A stretch of DNA of 64,000 nucleotides. Source: Segniliparus rotundus DSM 44985 (lineage in GTDB: Bacteria > Actinomycetota > Actinomycetes > Mycobacteriales > Mycobacteriaceae). The notes below the pieces were generated by a model that saw nothing but the letters and a program-made list of their open reading frames with translations, had not been told where the DNA came from and made no database searches. The position numbers were made by a program, and so were the translations under genes. The stretch spans positions 859,946-923,945 of the forward strand of contig NC_014168.1 in assembly GCF_000092825.1 (NCBI RefSeq). Reading direction: 5' to 3'. Positions 24,779 to 31,887 of the stretch are shown here, piece after piece (within the stretch, counting starts at the first letter, position 1; each line of letters opens with the position of its first letter).

Positions 24779-26938
24779 CTATACCTCGCCCTGGATCTTC
24801 GGCTTCGTGGCCGATTTTGTCTCCGGTTTGGGCGTTGGCTTTGACCGCTGGGAGGTCTCGCCAGGCGACTCGGGCTCTGGGTCTGGGTCGAGGAGGCCGC
24901 GCCGTATCGCCTCTTGCCGCACGGCTTCTTGCAGTTCCGCATCGCTCATCGTGGCCGCGTTCGCGGTCGGCGCGTTCGTCTCCGGTTTGTCGAAGTCCAA
25001 GTCCTCGTGCAACCCCGTGGCTGTGCTCGCAGGTTGTTTGCCGAGCCATTCGTCGCTGGCCGGGTCGTATTGCTCCATCCCTGGTTTCACCGCGCCGTGC
25101 TCGTCGGTCAAGGCGACGGTCGGGGTGTTGGCGACCTCGGACAAGTCGCCTGTGCGCCATGCTGGTGAGGTGGCTTTGATCCCGACGCGAGGCATGATCC
25201 ACGGCACGGATGCTGAAATCGGTTCCCAACGTTCCCACAACGCACGCACCTCTTCGGTGGGCGGTCGCACGTCGCTATCGGCGTTCGGGTCGAGCGACGT
25301 GGTGCCTGGGCTCCAGCCGTAGAACGATTGGAATTCGACAACCTTGCCGCTCTCGCGCTCAACGGTGAGGCCGCGTCCTGGTTTTCCTTTCAGTCGTGCG
25401 CCGATCATCGCAGCGCGGCCCTTGGTCTCAGCGGTGAACGCGTCCGATTCGAGGGTGATCTCGCTCGGAGAGCCCAAGCTGATCGTCAGACCCAGGTTCT
25501 CCTGCCACGCGCCTGGCACCGCGCCGTCGCCGGTCTTACGGATCGTCTGCGAAAGGAGCACGACGTGGACTCTCGCTTCTCGACCGACGCGCAAGATCAA
25601 GTCCACATCGCGGAGGAAGGCGTCGCTCTTCTTATATGCGGTGCGGAACGCCACGTCCACAGCACCCCACTCATCGAGCAGGAGGAGGATCGGGGGGAAG
25701 GCGAACGCCGCAGTGTCGCCGCGCTGTTTCGCCTCGGCAGCCTGCGTGTTCCTCCGCTCCATCTCGACCCGCACGCGCCGCACCATCACCGCAACTTGGG
25801 CCACGTCGTCGCCTCCGGTGACCATCGCGACACCAGGCAGGTCGCGCATCGTGGCGAAGTCCGACACTTTGCCCGAGCCGATGAAACAGGTCCAACCAGT
25901 GACCCGAAACTGTTCGATAGTGGTCCGTGCCCAAGCGGATTTGCCGCCGCCTGTGCTGCTCGCGACGAGCACATGCGGATATTTCTTGACCGGGTAGCGG
26001 AGGACGTTGCCCCTGGCGTCGGGGCCGAGCGTCCACGCCGCGTCCTGGTAACGATTAATGGCGTCGGCCCGGTCCCGCACCACCGCCTTGGGCGGCTCCG
26101 GGGCAATCGCGAGCGGGAACGAGGATGGCGCGTCGTCGAACCGCAAAACGATATTGCCCCTCGCGTCATCAACAACGGAGAGGTTCGTGGCATCGACGCC
26201 AGCGGCGCGGAATAGGTTCTTGAGCTGATCGAGCTTGGTGCCCCAGTTCTTCGCGGCGCTATCGCCTGGGCGGTGAGCTACACGCAATCTCAACCCGTCA
26301 CCCGCGACTTTCACACCGATGATCGTCGGCACGTTCACCGTAGTGACGCGGCGTGTTCCGAAACTGAATTGGCCGCGCCACGGGTCGTCGCGCGTGCTCG
26401 ACATTGTTACCCCAGCAGCTTCACAGAGCTTCGCCCAGTTCGTGCGCAGGCGCCCGATAAAGGCCCCGTACCGCTTCATCATGTCTGTGTACAACTCTCC
26501 TGCGAGTTCCGTTTGTTTCGAGAACGAATCGTTGTTCGCAAGTGCGGGATTCTTCAGCAACATCACTTCATGCGCGGGAACGACCCGTTCTCGCGAACCA
26601 GCAGGGGGCAAAAAAGCGACAGGCGTTTTGAGCTTGAAGTGCTCGACAACCAGAGGCTTCGAGCTGTCGTTCCCGCCTGAAAATTTCGTTTGCGCGCGTC
26701 CGTACTCTTGCTTCTCCCAGTCCGCTGCGGCCTTGTGCTGTAGCTCGATCTGGCGTTGCTGCTCACGCCGACGCGCTTCTTCGGCGCGGGCTTCCAGTTC
26801 AGGCGCGCGAGCCTCGGCCCGCGCGCGTTCCCTGACCTCGCTCTCACGTCGGATGCGTGCGAGTCGAGCGGATTCTTCGCTGCCGAGTGTCATGCGTCGC
26901 CACGCGACTTTGCCCACCGCGTTTAATAGCTCACCCAT
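24779..26938 (-). CDS. traB: FtsK/SpoIIIE-family conjugative translocase (TraB-type)
   Basis: A 719-residue protein. Residues ~20-80 are a charged coiled coil (ARLARIRRESEVRERARAEA...). The motor domain has Walker A ASSTGGGKSAWAR (~residue 327), Walker B ILLLLDEWGAVD and 'VVLLSQTIRKTGD' (sensor). The C-terminal ~140 residues are Pro/Glu-rich with a short helix (DAELQEAVRQEAIRRGLL) that could be a DNA-reading tail. Unlike cell-division FtsK it has no N-terminal four-helix membrane block; small membrane proteins flank it instead. In actinomycetes one such protein transfers double-stranded DNA by recognising repeats. A repeat array lies ~1.2 kb upstream. Confidence 0.85.
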   Translation of the reverse strand: MGELLNAVGKVAWRRMTLGSEESARLARIRRESEVRERARAEARAPELEARAEEARRREQQRQIELQHKAAADWEKQEYGRAQTKFSGGNDSSKPLVVEHFKLKTPVAFLPPAGSRERVVPAHEVMLLKNPALANNDSFSKQTELAGELYTDMMKRYGAFIGRLRTNWAKLCEAAGVTMSSTRDDPWRGQFSFGTRRVTTVNVPTIIGVKVAGDGLRLRVAHRPGDSAAKNWGTKLDQLKNLFRAAGVDATNLSVVDDARGNIVLRFDDAPSSFPLAIAPEPPKAVVRDRADAINRYQDAAWTLGPDARGNVLRYPVKKYPHVLVASSTGGGKSAWARTTIEQFRVTGWTCFIGSGKVSDFATMRDLPGVAMVTGGDDVAQVAVMVRRVRVEMERRNTQAAEAKQRGDTAAFAFPPILLLLDEWGAVDVAFRTAYKKSDAFLRDVDLILRVGREARVHVVLLSQTIRKTGDGAVPGAWQENLGLTISLGSPSEITLESDAFTAETKGRAAMIGARLKGKPGRGLTVERESGKVVEFQSFYGWSPGTTSLDPNADSDVRPPTEEVRALWERWEPISASVPWIMPRVGIKATSPAWRTGDLSEVANTPTVALTDEHGAVKPGMEQYDPASDEWLGKQPASTATGLHEDLDFDKPETNAPTANAATMSDAELQEAVRQEAIRRGLLDPDPEPESPGETSQRSKPTPKPETKSATKPKIQGEV

Positions 26939-26941
26939 TGG

Positions 26942-27442
26942 TCACCACTCCTGATCAGACCCGTGTGCAGTGCTTGGGAGATGACTCAACCATTCTTCCT
27001 CGGGCTCCGCAGCGGGCACTGCTGGTGTTGGCGCAGGCGTTGCCAGGGGCGGCGCGTAAGTCGAGTAAGCGGGTTGGACCGGCGTGTGCGCGACGTGCTG
27101 CTCATTTGCTTTCGCAACTGCGGCTTGCGCCATCGCCTTCACCGCGACGGTGATCCACGCTCCGACCATCGCCAGGGATGCCACGAATCCGAGGAGGCCG
27201 AAGACTACGCCAACGCCAGACTTATGCGTTGCCCCACTGAGCAGAAGCAACACGAACCAGATGCCGGTGGCAGCCCATGCGTGCCGCTTCGTGATGCCGT
27301 TGGAGAACAATCCGAGGCTTTTCACGGGCTGCGGATATGTCCCGTACTGGGCGCGTGCAGGGTATTGCGGCGGTGCGATTACCCCGTTGCTCGGGGCCTG
27401 CGCGTACTGCTGCGGCGTGAAGCCGTTGTTCGGATTCGTCAT
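26942..27442 (-). CDS. Two-helix membrane protein with proline-rich tails
   Basis: 166 residues from ATG 27442 (MTNPNNGFTPQQYAQ). It has a Pro/Gln/Tyr-rich N-terminus, two helices (residues ~50-67 and 73-98) and a Pro/Ala tail (LATPAPTPAVPAAEP). It lies 3 bp upstream of the translocase gene and 1 bp after the preceding one, so is co-transcribed. The arrangement suggests a membrane anchor or pore partner for the translocase. Confidence 0.7.
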   Translation of the reverse strand: MTNPNNGFTPQQYAQAPSNGVIAPPQYPARAQYGTYPQPVKSLGLFSNGITKRHAWAATGIWFVLLLLSGATHKSGVGVVFGLLGFVASLAMVGAWITVAVKAMAQAAVAKANEQHVAHTPVQPAYSTYAPPLATPAPTPAVPAAEPEEEWLSHLPSTAHGSDQEW

Positions 27443-27443
27443 C

Positions 27444-27851
27444 TCATGCCTCGCTTTCGATGTTCGCGGCACGGGCACGAAGCGATTTCACGAGCCGAGC
27501 CGCGAGAACGATGAGCCCGACAACACCGAGAGTGATGAACACTGTCAGCTCGGTGCTCGGCCCCGGTCCTGTGCGCGGCGCGAAGAGTTCGTCGCGGTGC
27601 TGCGAAAGGGCGTTGATTTCGCTGTTCAAGTTGTCAACGTGAGCCCAGAGTTCGTTGAGGTTGCAAGCCTGCGACGCCGCGTCAGTCGAGCAGACATCAA
27701 CGGGCGCTCCGAAATCGCAGACCGCTGCTTCGGGCGGGCACGGGCGCTGCGGCACGAATTCTTCGCACATGCCGGTGATTTCACAGCCGTCTGCCGCAAT
27801 CGGCGGCACCGGGGTGGGGATCGGGGGGAGAGGGGATGTTGTCGGAGACAT
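27444..27851 (-). CDS. Cys-rich exported domain with C-terminal membrane anchor
   Basis: 135 residues from ATG 27851; a GTG at 27863 is possible. Residues ~20-70 hold seven Cys (GCEITGMCEEF, RPCPPEAAVC, VDVC, QAC), then a short coiled coil (ELWAHVDNLNSEINAL) and one transmembrane helix (~105-125) with a basic cytoplasmic end. There is no signal peptide, so the Cys domain would face outside only if the single helix inserts with N-out topology. First gene of the translocase operon. Confidence 0.65.
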   Translation of the reverse strand: MSPTTSPLPPIPTPVPPIAADGCEITGMCEEFVPQRPCPPEAAVCDFGAPVDVCSTDAASQACNLNELWAHVDNLNSEINALSQHRDELFAPRTGPGPSTELTVFITLGVVGLIVLAARLVKSLRARAANIESEA

Positions 27852-28054
27852 AGATTCACACACCTACTAGTTCGAGGGGTTGGTGGCCCCAGTTGGTTCG
27901 GGTGTGTGTGGTGTAGTCCGAACTTCGTTCGGGCTAATCCCCAGGATACTATAAATATGCCGCCCTGTCAAGTTTTATTCATGACGAACAGGATAAACTT
28001 ACTCACGACATGGAAAATATGCGGTAATTCGCCCAACTCTCGCCATCTCGGCCC

Positions 28055-28349
28055 CGTAACGTCGCGTCGAGCGCGTCCGCCCAGATCACGGCGGATATAT
28101 CGGCCCGATCCGTAACGACCCTCGTAGTGAGGCCCGTAGCGGTGCTCGTAACAACCCTCGTAAGGCTCCCCGTAATAGAGTTCGTAACGAGGCCCGTAAT
28201 GTGGCGGCAGGCTCGGCGATGCTCATAAAACACGCTGATAGAACTAGTTATTTTAAGTCGAGGACGCTCCCCGGAGGGCGCTGATCGAAGGCTCAGCCCG
28301 TAACGGGACTGAACCGTCCGGAAGGAGCCCGTCAGGACGGGTCCGTAAT
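28055..28349. repeat. Array of 12-bp repeats (YCGTAR core), candidate clt-like transfer site
   Basis: Cores CGTA start at 28111, 28123, 28135, 28147, 28159, 28171, 28183 and 28195: eight copies at an exact 12-bp period, each preceded by C or T and followed by A or G. The best copies read CCGTAACGAGGC. Three further cores lie at 28055, 28299 and 28344. The 600-bp region 27852-28451 has no convincing gene; a minus-strand frame through the array would give x-Thr-x-x repeats, but every Thr codon is ACG, which implies selection on DNA. The array sits upstream of the translocase operon, matching repeat arrays read by TraB-type proteins. Confidence 0.75.
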
Positions 28350-28451
28350 CAGGGCTAGGTGCGGCGAGACCAGTCAGGAACAGCTATGGCATGATCCGAA
28401 AATGTCAGGATCACCACGGCTACCAGCCGTGCAGCGCAGAGGAGTTCAGCT

Positions 28452-28604
28452 ATGCCGCAGTACAAGTCGGTGACAGTGAACGATAGTTCGTTGGACTACG
28501 AGATCGACAGGGAGTCGGAGCGTCAGGGCCGTGACGGCTGGCGCATCGAATCCGTGACCAAGGAGAGCGACCGCAAGGCGCGCATCCAGTTCGTCAAAGA
28601 CTGA
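28452..28604 (+). CDS. Small protein, 'GW-VTKES' family, copy 1
   Basis: 50 residues starting MPQYKSVTVNDSSLDYEIDR, too short for most gene finders. The core GRDGWRIESVTKES...ARIQFVKD is clearly the same family as the protein at 29507 (KAGWRLDSVTKESKGQARVQFTREA) and more distantly the one at 42883. The upstream GAGGAG (28438) could serve as its ribosome site. The layout resembles DUF4177-type small beta-alpha-beta proteins ('L...G+GW....V'). Function unknown. Confidence 0.75.
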   Translation: MPQYKSVTVNDSSLDYEIDRESERQGRDGWRIESVTKESDRKARIQFVKD

Positions 28605-29123
28605 CGCCGCCCGGACGCAGATGTCACGGTGCCGTGCACTCTTTGACTGCGTTCTCCGCAGCCTCGGCAGCACCTCTCTCTCAACCCTTCGCGACAGCGC
28701 TCAGAAATTTAGATGCCGATCCTTTCGCGAAGGGCTTGCGTCATCCGTCTGATCTGTCTCCGCAACGCTTCGACGAAGAAGCTGCACGAGTCTCAGCGAG
28801 ACCACGCCCTGGCTTGTGATCGCATCGGCGTGTGTTGCGACTCCACGAAAATCACGTTAGCAATTTTGACGCGCACCGCGTTCCGCGACAGTGAAAAATT
28901 GTCGCGAGCTGTCTTCGCATTCCCGTTCGCGGCGATCTTCGCGTGATGCCCGCAGAAGGTCGCGACAGTTCGCGCGCAACCTCGTGCGCGCTCCCGACGC
29001 GCAGTGACATGACAATCCCGACAGCATCCGCGAAACCGTTCGGAGCTACAGCGGTGACACTTGTGCGGACGACGCGTGCGATTGGCTCGCGTCAGGTTTC
29101 GGAGTCGTCGGGCGAAGAGTGGA
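28605..29123. other. Gene-poor stretch with repeated TCGCGACAG motifs
   Basis: About 520 bp without a supported gene. The motif TCGCGACAG or near matches occur at 28689, 28883 and 28960, again at 29175 inside the adjacent XRE gene; CGCGACA and TGTCGCG face each other at 28884-28906 around an AT-rich 9-bp spacer. These may be operators of the XRE regulator. No RNA gene is recognised. Confidence 0.4.
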
Positions 29124-29390
29124 TCAGCCCCCGCGCTTCTGGTCTTGCGGTGGTTCGTCCAAGACCGAGACAAGTCGCGACAGCGGGACGTCAAGCGCGC
29201 GGGCGATCTTGACTAAGTGCCGGATCGTGTGATTCGTCTGGGCCATCTCGTACCGGTGCAGCGTTGCCTTCGCGATGCCAGTGTGCGAGACCAAATCAGT
29301 GAGGCTGTAACCCTTGGCGACGCGGGCTCGCTGGAGCTCGTGACCCAGGACGCGCAGGTCGATCCCGTCATCGTCCTCTTCACTTGACAT
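29124..29390 (-). CDS. XRE-family transcriptional regulator
   Basis: 88 residues from ATG 29390 (MSSEEDDDGIDLRVLG); the frame upstream is non-conserved. The helix-turn-helix spans LGHELQRARVAKGYSLTDLVSHTGIAKATLHRYEMAQTNHTIRHLVKIARALDVPL. It is a second regulator in the element, divergent from the protease unit at 29507-30397, so it probably controls that unit. TCGCGACAG motifs surround it. Confidence 0.85.
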   Translation of the reverse strand: MSSEEDDDGIDLRVLGHELQRARVAKGYSLTDLVSHTGIAKATLHRYEMAQTNHTIRHLVKIARALDVPLSRLVSVLDEPPQDQKRGG

Positions 29391-29506
29391 CCGATCAGAA
29401 GAACAGCGAAACTCAGTCAGGGCATACTCACAGATGAGTACGTTTGGGCGTCGAGAGGCGCACCACACCACCACGCACACCACCACATCGCAAGGGAGCC
29501 ACCGCC

Positions 29507-29683
29507 ATGGCGCAACCGAAGAAGCAGTATCAGACTTTGAACGTGACGAGCGGGGTCTTCGCCTCGCTCGACGACGAGATAGCGAGGGTCGCGACCAGGG
29601 AGGGCAAAGCCGGGTGGCGTTTGGACTCGGTGACCAAAGAGAGCAAAGGTCAGGCTCGCGTCCAGTTCACGCGGGAGGCGTGA
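29507..29683 (+). CDS. Small protein, 'GW-VTKES' family, copy 2
   Basis: 58 residues from ATG 29507 with GGGAG upstream. The region GKAGWRLDSVTKES...ARVQFTREA matches copy 1 at 28452. Its stop directly abuts the ATG of the protease gene, so the two are translationally linked. Possibly an inhibitor or partner of the protease; this is inference from linkage only. Confidence 0.75.
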   Translation: MAQPKKQYQTLNVTSGVFASLDDEIARVATREGKAGWRLDSVTKESKGQARVQFTREA

Positions 29684-30397
29684 ATGCTGTCGCGGCGAAC
29701 TCTCGCTTTTGCTGTTTCGGCAGTCGCCGCGATCCTCACCCCTGTGCCCGCCGCTGAGGCGACACCGTATGGGAATTTCGCGCAGCCGGTGCCTGGAGCG
29801 ACGATCACGGTGCCGCACAACAACAGCGACACTCAGTCGCGGTGCACCCTCGGCCCCTACGTCAGCATCGGTGACGGTCGGATCGGGGCGTTGACGGCGG
29901 GGCATTGCGGCGCGGATGGGGACGAGGTTGATTGGAACGGTCGGAAGGTCGGGATGCTCTACCACCCGGTGTATGTGAAGGACGCGAACGGTGTGACGTT
30001 GCGGGATTTCGCGGTGATCATCCCGACTGTGAGCGCGCCGTTCAACAACCCGGACATCATGGCTTCGAAGCCCGTCGCGTCCTTCTACACGACGCAGGAA
30101 CTCTCGCAGCTCCTCGCAGCTGGACAGCCCGTGAACGTGTGCACCTACGGAGCTACCACTGGTTTACGCTGCGGAGCCCTCACCGGGTCCAGCACCAGCA
30201 CGGAGAAAGTGATCGCGCATTTCCCCTCGGACCACGGCGACTCCGGTGGCCCGGTGTGGATCGACACCCCCACCGGCACCTGGGTCGTCGGGATTCTCAC
30301 CGCCGTCCCCAACAGCGACCCGTCCAGCAGCATCGTCGTCCCCATCGAAGACCCCGCCACCACCTACCAGGTGAAAGTCACCGTCCACCGCGCATGA
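29684..30397 (+). CDS. Secreted trypsin-like serine protease (S1 family)
   Basis: 237 residues with a Sec signal peptide (MLSRRTLAFAVSAVAAILTP, cleavage near AEA-TPYG). The catalytic triad is visible: His in LTAGHCGAD, Asp in LRDFAVI, Ser in HGDSGGPVW. Cys pairs are C in QSRCTLG with AGHC, and C in NVCTYG with LRCGAL. The size equals a minimal chymotrypsin-fold domain, with no C-terminal membrane anchor. It would be exported to the envelope or medium. Its linkage with ESX-like genes downstream recalls proteases tied to ESX systems (mycosins), but mycosins are subtilisins, so this is not one. Confidence 0.9.
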   Translation: MLSRRTLAFAVSAVAAILTPVPAAEATPYGNFAQPVPGATITVPHNNSDTQSRCTLGPYVSIGDGRIGALTAGHCGADGDEVDWNGRKVGMLYHPVYVKDANGVTLRDFAVIIPTVSAPFNNPDIMASKPVASFYTTQELSQLLAAGQPVNVCTYGATTGLRCGALTGSSTSTEKVIAHFPSDHGDSGGPVWIDTPTGTWVVGILTAVPNSDPSSSIVVPIEDPATTYQVKVTVHRA

Positions 30398-30577
30398 CCG
30401 AGATATGATCATGGCTGAGGACGGCGACTCGCTTCGCGCAGGAAGACGACGAGGCAAATTCTTGCAGCAGGGAACCAGCGGCCCCTTTCGCGCGTCTAAG
30501 CTATTGAGGGGTTACGAGAAGAGAAGGAACCGACGACACCATGACCACCCTCGACGCCTCGTTCTGCGGGGTGCGCC

Positions 30578-30916
30578 GTGTCTGACTCTGGTGGTTTCTC
30601 GCTGGACACCGAGGAGTCGGAGTCTGTGTGCCATGCTGTGCTCAAGTCGCTCGGCGAGCGGCACCAGCTCTTGGCGGACAAGATCGCGGACACATCGGAT
30701 TTCGAGGGCGCCCCGGACGAGGCGGGACGCAGGGCGCAGGAGTTGGCGCGTTCTGCGAAGGCCCGCCTGGAGGAGCTGCGCCTTGGTGGTGCGGCCCGCA
30801 CCGTGAGCACGGTCAGGAATGTTTTCTCGGGAGTGGCGTTGGTGCGGGAGACTGATTTCGAGGCCGAGTACGGGTTGAAGTCGGCTGGCACGCGGATCGG
30901 CGGGGCGGGCGCGTGA
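30578..30916 (+). CDS. Small helical protein, ESX-substrate-like
   Basis: 112 residues from GTG 30578 (MSDSGGFSLDTEESESVC). Two long amphipathic helices (residues ~13-42 and ~48-72) and a C-terminal region (TVSTVRNVFSGVALVRETDF) are in the size range of WXG100/EspC-like proteins, but there is no clear WXG. It heads an operon in which the next three genes overlap by GTGA (30913, 31884, 33962). The context, and not the sequence, supports a secretion-linked role. Confidence 0.6.
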   Translation: MSDSGGFSLDTEESESVCHAVLKSLGERHQLLADKIADTSDFEGAPDEAGRRAQELARSAKARLEELRLGGAARTVSTVRNVFSGVALVRETDFEAEYGLKSAGTRIGGAGA

Positions 30917-31887
30917 AAACGGAGACGCTGGAGGTTCCGGACGCGGGTCGGCGCGACCCCCGCGAGATGGCGGTGTGGGACGGCGCGGAAGAAGGCTCCG
31001 CACGGGTGGAGGAGATCGCGACGATCTTCCGGCTCGGGTTCGTCTCGTTCAAGCATCCGAAGGCATCGGGGTCGGTGCAGCTCTCCGGCACCCCGCCCCT
31101 GGTGCGCCTGGGCAATGGCGGTTCGAGGGTCTTCCGCAGCCAAGAGCCGTTGCTCGCTGTCTCGGGCTTCCCCCGCGAGTTCGGCGAGTGCATGGAATGG
31201 GCGGTGGCGAAGGCGGCGGAACGCTACGACCTCTACGAGCGATTGGCGGACGACCCCTACATGGAGCCTGCGGACGCGGCCGAGGCCAGCGGCTTCGACC
31301 TGGAGGCCCCGAGCGGTTGCCGAACATTGCCGGGGCGTGTTGACTTCCTGGAGAAGGCGAAACGGGCGGTTGACGGCGATGCCAGCGCTCAGGCGTTTTT
31401 GAAGCGCCATAGCGAGCGGGTCGCGCACGTGGAGGTGATGGCCGAGACCGGGGCGGGCGCGATGTCCGTGACAATTGATGGGCGGGATCTGCCGGTGTCG
31501 ATGACCTCGGCGCGGTATTCGGAGGCGGCGAAGCTGGCGTGTTGGGGGTTGCGGGCGGCGGGCATCGAGGCGCAGAAATGGGCGAACCAGCTCGCGCGGG
31601 AGCTGGCGGACGCGACCGCTGGTGTCGGGGAGGCGCTGCCCGAGGACGAGCGCACAGAGGTCGATTTCACGCGGGGGCTGCCGGATTGGCCCGACGAGAT
31701 GGCCGAGGACTTCGAACTGGTCAAAGAGTTCCTCATGGACATCCAGTTCACGAAACATGATTTCGTGACCGAGCAGAAGCAGCGTAACGAGGAGCGCGAG
31801 CGCCAGAGACTGGAGGCCGACGCTGATTTGGAGCGCCGCAAAGCCGCCGCCCTGGACGAGCTGCGGATGCGAGGGAAGCTCGGGTGA
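30913..31887 (+). CDS. Hypothetical protein of the ESX-like cassette (324 aa)
   Basis: Start GTG at 30913, GTGA overlap with the preceding gene. No signal peptide or membrane helix. The middle part has mixed alpha/beta character (FRLGFVSFKHPKASGSVQL, MSVTIDGRDLPVSMTSARYSEAAKL). The last ~60 residues form a strongly charged coiled coil (TEQKQRNEERERQRLEADADLERRKAAALDEL). It has the genomic position of an EspG-like chaperone, one gene upstream of a putative substrate, but I see no EspG motif, so that is only a hypothesis. Confidence 0.65.
   Translation: MKTETLEVPDAGRRDPREMAVWDGAEEGSARVEEIATIFRLGFVSFKHPKASGSVQLSGTPPLVRLGNGGSRVFRSQEPLLAVSGFPREFGECMEWAVAKAAERYDLYERLADDPYMEPADAAEASGFDLEAPSGCRTLPGRVDFLEKAKRAVDGDASAQAFLKRHSERVAHVEVMAETGAGAMSVTIDGRDLPVSMTSARYSEAAKLACWGLRAAGIEAQKWANQLARELADATAGVGEALPEDERTEVDFTRGLPDWPDEMAEDFELVKEFLMDIQFTKHDFVTEQKQRNEERERQRLEADADLERRKAAALDELRMRGKLG

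Noticed and set aside
28003-28233. Minus-strand open frame of 76 codons with x-Thr-x-x repeats over the 12-bp array
   Set aside because: All Thr codons are ACG and the flanking bases are also fixed, which fits DNA-level repeats; no ribosome site, and the 12-bp period alone produces the tetrapeptide pattern.
30541-30585. A 14-codon reading frame (MTTLDASFCGVRRV) overlapping the GTG of the next gene
   Set aside because: Could be a leader peptide for coupling, but its ribosome site is distant and nothing attenuator-like follows; too short to support.
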